Source: Lumbricus rubellus | Taxonomy: Eukaryota > Annelida > Clitellata > Crassiclitellata > Lumbricidae | Assembly (NCBI GenBank): GCA_945859605.1 | Contig: OX243828.1 | Span: 23,477,109 to 23,541,108, forward strand | Length of the DNA: 64,000 nucleotides | Reading direction: 5' to 3' | In this document: positions 1 to 13,200 of the stretch, one piece after another | Position numbering within the stretch: the stretch's first letter is position 1 | How the letters are laid out: each line of letters starts with the position of its first letter | Notes under the pieces: generated by a model | Seen by the model: the letters and a program-made list of their open reading frames with translations, nothing else | The model's database searches: none | What the model was told of the DNA's origin: nothing | Translations under genes and position numbers: made by a program

Positions 1-470
1 CGGATGGATGGATAAATGGATGGATGGAAGAACGGATGGATGGATAAACGGATGGATGGATGAACGGATGGATGGATAAATGGATGTGTGGATGGAGAGA
101 TGAATGGACGGATGGACGGATGGATGAACGGGTGGATAGATGAACGGATGGATGGATGAACTGATGGATGAACGGATGGATAGGTGGATGGATAGATGAC
201 TGAATGGATGGATGGATTGATGGGTGAATGGATGGGTGGACGGATGGATGGTTAGATGGGTAGATGTACGGATGTATGGTTATATGTACGGATGGATGGA
301 TGAACAGATGGATGGATAGATGAACGGATGGATGGATGGATGAACGGATGGATAGGTGGATGGATAGATAAACGGATGAATGAATGAATGAATGCGAAGT
401 AATGAATGGATGGCTGGCTGGATGGACGGATGAACAAATGTATGGATGGATGGTTGGATGGTTTAAGGGA
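1..470. repeat. Degenerate (GGAT)n satellite
   Basis: The stretch is almost wholly GGATGGAT with GAAC, GATA and GTGG variants. The open frames in it are repeat products rich in His-Pro-Ser or Asp-Gly-Trp. Confidence 0.95.
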
Positions 471-473
471 TCA

Positions 474-698
474 TGTATTTCATGCGCTGATGGTTTATAG
501 TGAGTGTGTGCGAACATGGCTGCATGAAAATCGGAAAATAATTGGGTCGTTCCATTCATTATGGCAATGTATTGGCAAAACGACAACCTAATATTATGTA
601 GCGCTGTAAATCGAAAGCCAATTCCAGAAGTGATGGACATATTATAATACATAAATATAGGCCTATATACATGTAATATATATGTACGTGTAATAGCC

Positions 699-729
<31 letters not shown>

Positions 730-2480
730 TGGAGGGCGATTGATGACTGAATTTGCTGGACCATTGGACCCGATGACTAACGAGGATCGAAGAGACGTCG
801 TTGTAAGTGACAGACCAGGGATGAATGATTGGACCAAGATAATAGATGTAATTGAGAAGGGCGATGATAAACAAAGGATTAAATTCCTCTGTGGAGACCA
901 TTAGACTGAAGTAAATTTATACAATGGATACGACGGCAACGACGCCGGTTTTGCCAAAACAACATTTAGACAAGCATGGCACTCGGAAAGAAACAACGTA
1001 GGCTATTATCTAGGGAGTAATTATTTTGAACTCATGATGTAGCAACACAACCCACAGATGGGTATACACTATACAGCGTCTAATAAGCTTCATTAGTCTC
1101 TTAGGTTTAAGCACTGAAATCAGTCAGACCTTGGCCTAATTTAAGCCGCCTAAATCCGTTACTTGTATTGCAGGCCATCTGTTCTGTTAGTAAGCTTAGT
1201 TAAGATTTGTGATTTGTGATTCGTTCTCTTGTGAATTGTTTCAATTGCATAGGCTAACTGTCAACTGGATATGGTTCATTGCACAGTTTACAGAATATAA
1301 ACAATAAAAGCAACTTCGACCCAAATCCCGAAGCATTTCTCTCTCGACTGTTCAAGTCTAGCCTACTACCATAGCCTGCAGAGACAAATCACTAAAACAG
1401 GGTCACAGCCAATAACCTGAAAAGTACAAAGAAATTAGATAATTTTTATTGTGATATCCTGAAAACGAATTTAACCTTTAGCATATACATCAACACTAAG
1501 CCTATTTAATAAATAATATTATTATTTACGACATATTAGCCTACTCACCTTGATAGACTAAAGGGCATAGATGTTTCTTCAATCGTTTCCCTTGTGGCTT
1601 TAATAATAGCGGCAAACGGCATTTCTTTGATTATATCCATGACTTCTAGTTTTGAAAATGTAAATTTTAGTATTTAGGCTCTATATGCGACATTTTATGG
1701 CTTTTACACTGATAGAAAATCGAAATAAAGTAGAGGTTGCTCAGATTGTCAATAGGCTATCTGCTAAGTTACGGCCAGTTTGTACACAAGAAATACCGCC
1801 CTTTTAAACTTCCTGTGTGCTTGTCACTTCCCAAGTTCCCACTTAAGTTAGGCCTACAAGTTATCGCATCGGCTCAGGACAATTTTATAGCGCAAGAATT
1901 TTAGAAAGACAGTTTGCGCGTTAACTATAGGCTTGTCGGTCTCTTCTTCAAGAAAATAAGACTTTCGCCTCAAGACAGGCTAAATAGCCATACAGAGAGA
2001 AAATGAGACCGATGCAAGAGATTCCGAGACCGCGACACCAAAGTAGGCCTATACCTGAGGCTGTCTCAATCATACAACAGTTAGGCCTACTCTGGCCTAA
2101 GCCCTCTTCCGTTTAGTGACACCTTGTAGGCTAATAGGCTAGAAATTTGGTGTACGGTCATTTGAACGATGACCAATTGAACAGACCGCGACACTCAGGC
2201 TAAGCAGGTGATAGTAGAACAAGTGACACTTTGCCTAACCGATGGGTCATATGCTATTACCCGGCTGACTAATGAACGACTTAGCCTACAAGGTGCGACG
2301 CTGTGCACTTAGGCCTAGTGATAGCGACGTTGCTTTAGCAGTTTAGCCTAGTGAGTCTGGATTTGAGACGTAGCCTACGTTTTTCCTGCTCCAATGTCTT
2401 TCTATTTCATTTGGCCTAGCTGGTGCGAGCTCCTTTAGAATGCTAAGAATGGCTTCGTTCTTTTCTGTCTGGGCGCACTA
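474..2480. other. Non-coding sequence, TAGGCCTA-rich
   Basis: No exon was recognised. A (TA)n run lies at 702-726. From about 1000 the sequence is unusually rich in AGGCCTA/TAGGCCTAC and AGCCTA words. Confidence 0.5.
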
Positions 2481-2483
2481 ACT

Positions 2484-3450
2484 GTGTGGTATTGGGTGCC
2501 TCCAGGTCATGTTGGGTCCCAGCCCCTTTCGGTGTGCCACAGGGTTCAGTATTGGGCCCTACTTACTTTACGGTCTCTATACAGCTGGTATTGGTTCCTT
2601 GTTGTCTACATGATTGTGGCCTCTTGCACCAACTCTATGCTGATGACGTTCAGGCCTATGCTCACTGCCTTGCCACTGATGCAATGTCCACTGTATCTTT
2701 AATGTCCAATGCCATTGGTGCTCTCTCATCGTGGATGGCATGTAATCGTTTATTACTAAATCCCTCTAAAACTCAATTCATCTGGTTTGGTACTCGCAGG
2801 CAATTGCCAATTGGCATCCATTGACCTACACTTACAAGCAGCAACTTTTCCTTATATATCCGTCACTCTCACAGTGCGAGACCTTGGAATTACTTTGGAT
2901 CAAGAGCGCAATTTCTCAAAGCATGTCAATTTGGTCACTCGTAGGCCTAGTTGCTACTACCAGCTTCGGCAACTCCGAGTTGTCTCAAGATCCATTTCTC
3001 ATAGTGCCTAGGCATACATTACATAATGTTTTTTTGCTAATGGCATGAGGGGTTACTCATGCTAATGTTGATTTCTTTGATTGTTTGTCTATTGATTGTT
3101 CGTCTATTTTTTGTTTGTGTTCATTCTCTGAATTTTTCTGTAGTGTTTACTATAGGCTACATTTTGTTTTGTTAAATAAAATTCTTAGTTAAGTAACATC
3201 TGTGCATTCCAATTCTCCCTTCAGCTTTTACCTTTACTCTTCACTTTGTTAATTAGGCCCCTACTTAGCGGGACTCATCCCTTTTGGTGTGCCTATTTGT
3301 TCCCTCACTCTTATTCTACTTATTCACTTTGAGTATTTGCTTATTGCTGATTATGTCTATAGCCTACTTTGTTAACCATGCATGTACCACGTAGGCCTAC
3401 AATTGAATTGTTGGGTTCAATAAAAATATGTCTATGTCTATGTCTAAATT
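2484..3450 (+). pseudogene. CR1/Jockey-like LINE, reverse transcriptase fragment and 3' end
   Basis: The sequence encodes GVPQGSVLGP, then LYADDVQAYAHC (the YADD catalytic motif) and LLLNPSKTQFIWFG. In the next frame (one shift near 2800) it encodes VRDLGITLDQERNFSKHV. This is the palm and thumb part of a non-LTR reverse transcriptase. The 5' part is missing, stops interrupt it, and it ends in an AATAAA-like region with a (TATGTC)n tail at 3428-3446. Confidence 0.85.
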
Positions 3451-3492
3451 CACCTGCTTTTTATAAGTCGCCCAAAACCTATTTTTTAGCTG

Positions 3493-3570
3493 TGGCTGGG
3501 CTTGGAGCGCTTCTGAGTAGGTTTCTTGAAGAGGCGCTATAGAAATTCTCGAAATGAATGAATTAATGAA
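3493..3570 (+). repeat. LINE 3' end with GCGC hairpin and (GAAT)n tail
   Basis: AGCGCTTCTGAGTAG and AAGAGGCGCTATAG pair as a hairpin, followed by GAATGAATT repeats. It is the same 3' tail as in many copies across this window. Confidence 0.8.
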
Positions 3571-3824
3571 TGTTTTAGGCTGTGAGACAAAGTTATAGGC
3601 TAGGCCTACTTGTAGGCTACACCATGTGGTTTAGGCCTAGGCCTACGTACGGATGTAGCACGAAAGGTAAAACAACAAATGTGAAATGATCACAATACTA
3701 TCCTGCCCTTTTATTTTTATTCCTGACATGGAAGACAGGTTGGTCATACGGCTCGCACTCACGCCGTCTGCTCTGTAAGGTTGACAACAAATCGCGGAGC
3801 TTATTATTGAAAGTATGCAACTGG

Positions 3825-3890
3825 ATAAAGATATAGCATCGGTTAAAATCGTTATAAAGGTGTCTAAAATGAACAGCGCACTATTCTAGC
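3825..3890 (+). repeat. Dispersed 65-bp inverted repeat, left arm
   Basis: The segment containing AAGGTGTCTAAAATGAACAG recurs inverted at 6096-6160 with about 90% identity by eye. The two arms enclose the first visible ankyrin exon. Confidence 0.8.
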
Positions 3891-4119
3891 TTTTACCGAC
3901 ATCTTGTGGCCACCAATATAACTTTCCTCTACATAAACAGAAATGCCACGTGTTTTAGTGGTACCGTATTTGGCCATCGACAATTTAAAAACGTTAGTTT
4001 TCAAGGAATTTATCAATATTTTGAAGAACCTCAAGCGCAGCGTTTTATCTATTTGTCGTCTGCTATATTGTGGTCTCGTTTTTGTTGGCTTATTACGAAA
4101 GCTGTGCTTTGTATTTCAG

Positions 4120-4227
4120 ACGAAAAAGGGATCCGTTGGACGGTTCCTGGAGGCAGCGCACGCCGGAAATCGAGACCGAGTATCGGATTTTATAAGAAAA
4201 GGCATCGACGTTAACGCGACTAATGAG
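4120..4227 (+). CDS. ANK: Ankyrin exon: N-terminal capping ANK repeat 1
   Basis: The exon follows a pyrimidine-rich acceptor ending TTTCAG. Its 36 codons contain [20 protein letters not shown], which matches the first ANK repeat of ankyrins. The frame is kept into the next exon only if the donor is GC (GAG|GCGAGT). The GT four bases further on would bring in a TGA early in the next exon. The frame is also open upstream to an ATG at 3943, so an alternative first exon is possible, but those upstream residues are hydrophobic and unlike ankyrin. Confidence 0.8.
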
Positions 4228-7200
4228 GCGAGTATAAGCACTGTAATCTAATCAACGTATTTATGTAGCGCCGTACCACGAGGCACAGACGGAAGTCGAT
4301 GCGTAGGCCTGTTAGTCGTTTCTCGGAATTTGGCAAGCGTAGGTTCGTCTACGAGGAAAGGTAATTTTTGTAGGCCTACTGGCAGGACGGTTGTTCTGGA
4401 ATAGCGGCTCAAATGAAATATAAAACAAACGGTGAAGCGGAAAACAGAAACAATGTTAAAAATTCACGGCGTAATTGCAGTATCGGGGACTGTAAGGATC
4501 GGTTAGTATCAGGTTAGGCGTTATTTAGGTCGGTTAGGGTCAGGTTAAGTGTGTTGGTATGGGTTAGTGTTAAGGTTAGTGTTGTCATAAACTCATTAGA
4601 TAGGCTATACCGTAACCTAAAAATTCATGTCCAGACTCCAAAGATACTCGGTAATACTTCGGTCCCCGATACTGCAATTACACCAAATTCATGAATGGCA
4701 TGGACTGTTGTGAAATTTGTCTTGCTGCATGCCTCGAGCCACCAGTGCCTCATTCAATTGTGAATAAAAGGCTTGGGGCCACTGTATTTCATGTAGACTT
4801 ATATGCATTGTAAATTGCTGTTTAAACAAAGTCCGCTAATAATTAAAGAACTGATTTGACAGAGTTATTTTCTAACTAGTAGGCCTAGCCTACTCCTACA
4901 TTTGAGATGCTGTGTTCCAAGGCAGATGATCTTTGCTGACATCCTCAGTGACCCCGTACATATCTTCCATTCATCTTCTTGGGCGAGAATGAGTAACTGG
5001 ATACTCCCTTAAGCCTCGCTCATATGATCCAAAGATACCACGCTGTGATTCGTTTGATGCAAATATATTTATCATCAGAATGCTGTCCAGAAAGATGCTT
5101 GTTTATTGCTAATATTTTATTCATTTAATTCAACTTGCGATTTAATTTGTACCCTTTGTTACCAATTATTACTTCGATGTATTATATATAACGTTGTTTT
5201 ATGCCCCATTGTGTGCTTTCAAGTGGAGTAGGAAAGAAAATACTTACTTATCTATTATAATAATGTGGGCCCATATAGCTGATGTAACGCTATTGTGTGG
5301 GACTGAGTTATTTATCCTTTTAGCACAAAGCATCCACGAATTCCCCAGTCATTGCACAATTTGCACTCAACTTAAGTGGTTCATAATCTCTTTATCAGAT
5401 TCACTTAACTGTTTCGCTTTGGCTATCTGCAATACTACATTGCATTTAAAACTTTCCTTATTACAAATGTGAATATTGTTTTGAGTTAGTACCGTCTGTA
5501 CATTTGACCTTATGCTTGTAGTCTCACTCTTCAAGTATAGAAAGGATCTTTTTCTTTTACATGCAAACCGCAGTTCTGGATTGTTAACAAGCAATTAGGG
5601 TAGCATATTTTGAGGCCAGGGTGAGAATTGCTGGGAGGTTGGGGTTTCAACCCCCCAGTCTTTCTTAGAGGCCCATGTTAAAGTTATGCTTTTCACACCC
5701 CAATTCCAAATTGATCACAGTCCAAACCCCCAGTTATTTTTCCAAAATTCTCACACTGTTTGAGGCTACACGTTGATTATTAAAACTTTCTGCTTCTGTA
5801 TGTTCATTATCTCCTGCTGCAATGTTTAGGCTACCATATTTGCGAGTTAAGGCGGAACCAGTCTCACCAAATGTTGCAGTACTTATGAAGAGATCTTTAA
5901 AAACTGTTGCTTGTGTAAGAGTTGTTTAATAGCTATTAATCTTTCCCACACCACCTCATTTTTCATCAGGCACGGCTTAAAAATGGAGGTGGTATTTTAG
6001 GAGAATTGCCACATAGGGTCCAGGGCATGTACTCATCTGATATCTGGTTAACATAAGGAATAACCTTTTTGTACATGCATACATGCATGCAATGCTAGAG
6101 TAGTGCGCTGTTCATTTTAGACACCTTTACAACGATTTCAACCGATGATATATCCTTACCGAGGTGCAGAGTTGTGATGATACCAGCTTAGCACGTAGCA
6201 TAATCTTTGATTTCACAAGTGTTTAGATTCAGAGATGCAACTCATGTGCATTTTGCTGTTATGCACAGCATCATGGATATAAGATTCATGTGTAATGCCC
6301 TCCATATTATATGTATACATTTTATTTATAATGTGCTATATAATTTTATACTTACTCCTTATATATATGCTCTAATGCATTCAATACATATTCTGCATGC
6401 ATTAATGTACTTTGAATTGTACGCATGTCTAAATATACCTGACTGCATACTCCAGCTTTTCATACATAGTCTACACGTGTATGGAGACTACTTGTAATTC
6501 TGCTCACTCCATAACAGCTAGTTTGTGATGGATGTGATGAGCTTGTGAATGTGAATAGTCAAATCTGCGTACGTGTGTGATGCCTGTGGGTTTTTAAAAT
6601 AATAAATCGTATAAATTGCTGCGAATGTGTCTTGGCCAAGGCTGAGTTTATGTTGTGTTCTGATTTAGTGTAATTCATCGACATTGCTTCATTGGGATTT
6701 TCACCAATGATTAGTTCACTGGATATTTATAGACGTACAATGTACGTGGAGAGAGGCTTTCCGTGCTGATGGAACTCTCTCCAGGCCTGTGAATGTCTAG
6801 GGGAGGGAATATCATGTATGGATGCTGGATGCCAGCCAGCTCAGGCCTTGGCACTGAGGCCAGTTACACAACAGAATGCATACACATGTATGTTAGAGTC
6901 TGGGGAACTTTATGATGGAATTCCCATTTTTATAGAGCTCTCAGTATGCTCGTAGTCCATATCTGTTATTATATAACCTTTATGCTGGCTTGGATGCTGT
7001 GGAAAATGTGGCACACTTAGTAGTTTAGCTGATGATGATGATTATAATAATTATAATGATTATAAATATAATAATAATAAAAATAAGAATTAAAAAAAAA
7101 TAATAATAGTGGTAGTAATACTACTGGTAATGATAATAATAACAAGAGTGGCGCCTGTTTATGGCTGCCGCTACTTTATTTTATTTTTAAAAACTTTATT

Positions 7201-10200
7201 ATTACTATACTTTTTTAATATTTCTGTGTTTTATTTTATACTTTTGACATGTAACCGGGTGCGGTGCGTCACCACGAGTTGTCTTATTTTTTTTAATTAA
7301 ACGAATATATATATATATATATATATACAATGGTAATAATAACAGTAATAATGGGCATATATTATATAGTTTTAATTTACTTGTTTACCATCAGTAAATA
7401 AATGTCTTTGTTTTTTACTGGCATTTCGTCCTACTAACACAAAATTTAATCATAATATTTCTGTCTTGCAATAATTATTTAGTGGTGATGTAGAAATCGT
7501 TGCAATCATGAGGTCAGTTATGCAACAAGACAAGTTTTCATGTGGACCAAAATAACTAGACCGAGACAGACCAAACCTAATGAACTTTTGTTTTGAATTA
7601 TCTCGGCAGTGGCTCTGAGATCTAAAGGTTAGAACCCTAATCTAGAATTCCTTGGGCCAGTATATATACTATAGGCTGCATTTTGTGATGTACTGTTCTT
7701 TCAAGTGGTGTCTGAGGAAGCTTTCTTGTACTAGTCTGTCTCCTGGTTGGGTTATTGGCTTCCCAGGAACCAGCTGGTACTGACAGCCCTAGTACCATAA
7801 GAAAACCTCTGATCCACTTACATCTGTAGTCAGATACTTCTAGGGTACTGTACTTGGCCTCTGATACATCTATATCTGATATATGTGTGTGGGTGAGTGC
7901 GTGTGTGTGTGTGTGTGTAGTGACACGTAGTGTGTATACAATTGTGTAATATGTAATTATGTATGTAAGTATATATGTTCATCGATTTTATACAATTTCA
8001 TAATATGCTCTGTTTATATTGTTTATATTTGTTACTTTAAGATGAGGGAACATCTGCGGAAGGGGGGGAGATGGAGATGAAGGTTATGGGGATAGTGAGG
8101 GGATGAGGTGAGAGTTCTGTGAGGGGACGGGAGTGGATTGGGTTAGAACTGTGAATGCAGTTTATATATATATATATTTATTTATAATATATACATAATA
8201 TAATACATACATAATTACATTTTACACAATTGTATAAGTTTGATTATATAGTTTGATTATATAGTTTGATTATATAGTTTGATTATATATTATAATATAA
8301 TATATGTAAATATTGTACATATACATCTGTATATAGAATTATACAAAATATGTATATAACTGTAGGCCTATATGTGTGTACACACACATGTATGCACCAT
8401 TGTACCGATAGACCTGAGTAGAGGGAGAACCTTGCTTTAACCATCACTTCTAGGAACGTCGCCTGCGGCGACTTCGAGGAAACGCGCCGTCGGCGCCTTC
8501 CAGACTTCCAGGTCACGCCTTCTAGGCTTCTAGGCTATTACGTCATACCTAATTAGCATACAGGCTAGTAGAGGACTTCCAGGAACAGGCTGCCTGGCTA
8601 CTAGCACTTCTAGGGCACGCCTACTTAGGCTACTAGCGCTTCTAGGCTATGGGTTATAGGCTAAGGGCTATGACTTACACTAGAGCGCTTCTAGGGCACA
8701 CCTTCTCGGCTTGTAGTGCTTCCAGGAACCCTAATTTATTATGTTAATATGCTAATTACCTAGCACACACACGAGCTGCGGCGCCACCCCAGGAAGCGAC
8801 GACCAATCAGCGAGCGCGGCGCCATCCCAGGAAACGGCACCCAATTGGCGAGCGAGAATTTCATTAACCCAGGAATATGCGGCCAATCATAGAGCGAGAA
8901 ACTTTGCTAGCCCAGGAACCAGCAGCCAATCAGCATGCGAGAAGTTTATTAGAAGAATTTTAATATGAGAATTTCTAAGTATGAAAGAACAAACACAGCT
9001 GGTATTTACTTTTTTCAACACAAACTCTTTATTCAACCAATGCACACTATGTTTATGCAATAATAATGTTCGATGAGTATACGAGTGTTCAAATATGAAA
9101 TATCTTCCATTTTACTAGAATATACGATTGCGCAATAACTTGCGCGATTATGCAATACCTTAACATATTTACACAGTCCAACTTATGCAGTATTATACGA
9201 GAGTTGCAATTTTTACATGTCCATATGCCAACGATTCAGACGAATTGAGTAGGTATCGCTTGTCATCATACGGAGAAAGCGCTGCTTTTCGAATTTCAAC
9301 AGTGTGAAGGTCATGTTTCTTACTTTGAATAACGCAAAATTTAGAAGATGTTGGTTTCTCGTTTAGTATACAGGCCCTATAGTCAGCATGGCGAATACTA
9401 TTTTTCACAAACGCCTTCTTTATGCCCTTCGCAGTCTTCTTTTCCTTTTCGTTAGGGAGCAGTAAACTATACATTTTAGACCGCAACCCGCAGAATTCCA
9501 AAACAGCAGCCCCGTTGCACTCGTCCTTAAACTTCCCAATTACCTTAGCATTGGTGCGGCTGTGAAGGAAGTGCCCACAGGGGTAGTCTGAAGTGTCATA
9601 TTCGTCTAAATTCTGTAACATGTCTTTGTACACGTCGTTTGTGTGAATGTGATAGCAAAGGCTGTCCGTGTCCGTAAAAAGGAGTTTGCAAGCGGAATCG
9701 TAAAGAGGAATTATATGTTCGTAGTGGAATTCATACATTTTTAATTTTGAAATGTCCAAAATGCACATGCCTGCATAGAGTGGCTTGTTCAGGTAAACGT
9801 TTGAATTTGTTAATTTTATGACTACCAAATCTTCGTTTATTATAGTGTACGATTCGAAATTTGGCCGGGCAACAAATCTTTTCGCGCGCTTTCCACTCAT
9901 GACTAATTTGACGTTTAGGTGCTTTCTGTTATTTTGCATTGTTTTGCCGTAAATAGAGTTGTTCATAAGTTTGTAAAAGTCTTTTTCGAAGGAAGATTTG
10001 GCCTCCTGCCGTTTGGACGTGTTGAAGTCGATATAGTTTTTCAACCATCGACTTTGTCGAAACTCGAGAATTTTGTGAATGTTAGTTAATTTCATCCCCA
10101 TTTTTAGGTAGAATTGTAAATTTCGGTAGTGAACGACGTACCGAGTCTTTGTCATTAGATTTGGTGTCAACTTTTCGACCCCCGCCCCAATTTTAGCCGA

Positions 10201-13200
10201 AATTTTCTGCGAAACGGATTTTGCGTAAGGAGATATCATCTCCGGTCGTATATGCAAACTCTCTGGAGCAAGGGGGTAGTCGTTGTGCGCGTCGTGGAGA
10301 TGTGAAGGGTACTCCAAGTCCACGTCCAACAAATATCCCAAGTCGTCGTCAGTCTGTTTGGAAGTCAAGTCGAAATTTTCAATTTCGTCTGTCTCTAAGA
10401 ATCTAAATTTGCCAGTCGGGAGCGGTTCGGACATTGCGTAACCGTACAGGTTATTACAGTCCAAATACATGATGTAGCTGTTTGGAATGTCAGGGTCGTA
10501 TCCTTGGGCGAGATACGGGTTGTTTGCCTTTGCGTATCGATTTGAAATCATGGAAACACCACCTCTCATCCCCCGCTCCACAAAAAGGTATATGTCTGGG
10601 TCTGTGATAAGGTCCAACTCCACTTTTGTCATTCTCAAGCACGCGTCAAAACTAAGGCCGGGGCTGCTGTAGTAGTGAAGCGCGTCAAGTCCGTAAAATT
10701 CCATAGACATTTTTCGAAAAGATTCAAACACGTCTGCAAGCAATACAACGTCTGTCTGCAAGTACAGGTCGTGATAGTCTTGCATAGTCTGCATGTCGAA
10801 TGTCTGCCAAACCTGTTGGGCATAGTCGTAGTCGTCTTCAGTAATGTCTTCTTCAGTCAGTTTGCTATAGAAGCAGCCTTTGGGAGGCAGAGTCCTTTCG
10901 GTCATTCTGCAGGCCGAAGTCATATATTCGTAGGGAAATACCCCCTTACGCAAAAGCAATTTGTAATGTTCCGGAAAAAGTCGACGCAAATGGTTGAATT
11001 TGGAATCCCCCTCTTTTGCCAAATTTTTGACCAACACGTCCAAACCACAGGTTAGAAATTGCAAAGAATCTAAAAATCGGATGTTATTCACTTCGAACGA
11101 AAGGTATTTCTCCATGTTAGTGGCTATTACATTAATTTCTTCGCTCGCAAACTCCTTCGTCATGTGTTTCAAGATGAGGTGGGAGTCGTAACCCTTAAGG
11201 TTGTGGAACACGACAGGAAGAAAATAGTTTGGTGTTTTGTGTTTCTTTGACTTTGTAGGTTTTCGGAATTTCATTTTCAAGTTGCAGGGCGAGCAAAGAG
11301 CAGAAACAAAGTTACCAGTCATGTGACAGTGGTGTCGAACTTTGTTTTGAGGTGTCAAAGGTGTAGAGCAAGAAGGACAAGCAGTGCAAGAATCAAACTC
11401 TAGTCTCTGCTGCTGGGTAAGCGGTTTCATAGGTAAGTTGGTAGAAAGAATTTTGTTAATGCGCGTCTGTTCAGATTTTATGTGGGAAAAGAAGTGGGAC
11501 ATGACGTCAGGTCCAGAATAGACATATGGCTTGTTGTCGTTCAAGTGTGGAAAAGAAGACACAGTTAGACAGCAGAACCCGCTGGGAGTATGTGTGTCAA
11601 GTATTTTGGTCGCGTTGGTGTTGGAGGAAGAGTCGTTTGGCGCCAAAAATGATTCGAAATCAGCGTACAGGACGTACGGCACAGGCATTTCATGCTGAGT
11701 GTTTGTGAATTTGAGTGTTGAGTTCTCGGGGGTTGGATACCGCACAGACTGAAGCCCGTGCTTGCCACATTCCTCCATGTGTGTGTGTTTGACCGCAGCA
11801 GTTGTAAAGCAGCACAAACAGTACGGACACGGAAAGCTTCTGTTAGTAACAGAGTTTCTTCCCTTCAGAAGCGCAGAAAGGTTGCGTACAGTTATGTAAT
11901 GTCGCTTGTCCCCCTCATCAAGAAGCAAAAGATTGGCAATGTGTTTTCTGCCCCTGTGAGCACTTGCATAGAGAGGGGTAAATGACTTATCGTCCGGATT
12001 TGAATACATTACATTGACCGAATAGTCAGGATTCAGCCCCTCAAAAAGGGGTATTTGTTCGATTGTCATTGGGAATTTAAGACCTCTAGTGAAAAGCTCT
12101 CCCATATGCTTTCGATAGATGCTGACACGCTGAGCATTATCTTTTTGGTAGTGGGAAACAGCCAAAACAGCGTACAGAAAGCAGAACTCGTCTTCATTTT
12201 GAATATTCAGAGTGGCATGTTTTCTGGCTATGTATTGCGGAGTGGGAATATAGCTGGAAGCTCCTACAGGGTCGAATACTGCATTACAAATTTTAAAGTC
12301 GACTACCCCATTTACCGTCCACCCGGAACTTTGGCTCGTGAACGTGTCGACAAGTTCGTCGATTCGATGTACGGCATCTTGTAGTTGGTCTGCAATCTGC
12401 GATGGATGCGTCAGCGTTGCCGGCACAGACTTGAAGTAGCCGACCGTCTGTGCTTCTCCGTCTGGTGTGGTTCGCTTGAAGTCCACATCGACAGCCACGT
12501 ACCATTTCACCGGCCTACAGAAAAGGTGTAAATATTTTAATATAATACGCACTACGACTATAACACGCACTCTGCTAAATGCCCAAGCCCGAATGTTGCT
12601 GTGAAAATTTGTCAATGTACAAACACAGAATTGCCCCAACACTGTACAATTACAAAAATTTGTCTAAGGCCATACAAAATGCAGAATTTTCCAAGTACAA
12701 AATGCAAGAGCAACGTTTGTATACTTGTATACGCTTACCCTTCATCTCTGAATGTGTCTTCCAGTGTGTTGACTATACGCGACGATTCCGTCAGCAGCAT
12801 GTTATGGACGTCTGTTGTCTGCGGCGCTGGAAACGATACGTCTATGAACGTATTTTGAGCTGAACTGCGGACGGCCGGGTTGCTGTTCTTCTTGATGCAT
12901 GTGACACATGCATCTTGCCCGGTCCTGAAGAAGCGCGACGGTCGGCGGTTCTTGCATTGCGGACACTCTCGTCTCAACAAGCAGACTTCGCACAGGCCGT
13001 TCGTCAAGCGGATTGCTTTGTACGATCGACAGGAGTCACATCGATCTAAAGAATACCAATAAATTGCAAAGGGCATTAAAGAATACTGTATATTCTCAAA
13101 AATAAAGTCAAAGACTGCTAACGTTCGCATGCTGTATACAGAAAATATGGCATTGAAAGTTTGTAGAAAGTGCGCATGCGCAGCATGCGCCATGTAAAAG

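Larger units (their letters stand above)
4693..8410. other. First visible ankyrin intron, left part
   Basis: No exon was recognised between the MITE and the Polinton. The stretch holds a short dispersed repeat at 5617-5760, AT-rich runs at 7020-7120 and 7305-7327, and a 13-bp TTTGATTATATAG repeat at 8236-8290. Confidence 0.5.

Noticed and set aside
3943..4119. Coding extension from ATG 3943 into the first ankyrin exon
   Set aside because: The residues are hydrophobic and unlike ankyrin, and a good acceptor sits at 4119. It is kept only as a remote alternative start.
4231..4238. GTATAAG as the donor of the first visible ankyrin exon
   Set aside because: It shifts the frame and brings a TGA into the next exon. 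The GC donor four bases earlier keeps the conserved repeat frame.
4490..4590. Telomere-like GGTTAG repeats
   Set aside because: The units are irregular and few, and they lie inside a small TIR element.
12579..12863. Plus-strand open frames over the Polinton polymerase gene (10221-12863)
   Set aside because: They are shadows of the minus-strand coding exons and their introns, with no homology.
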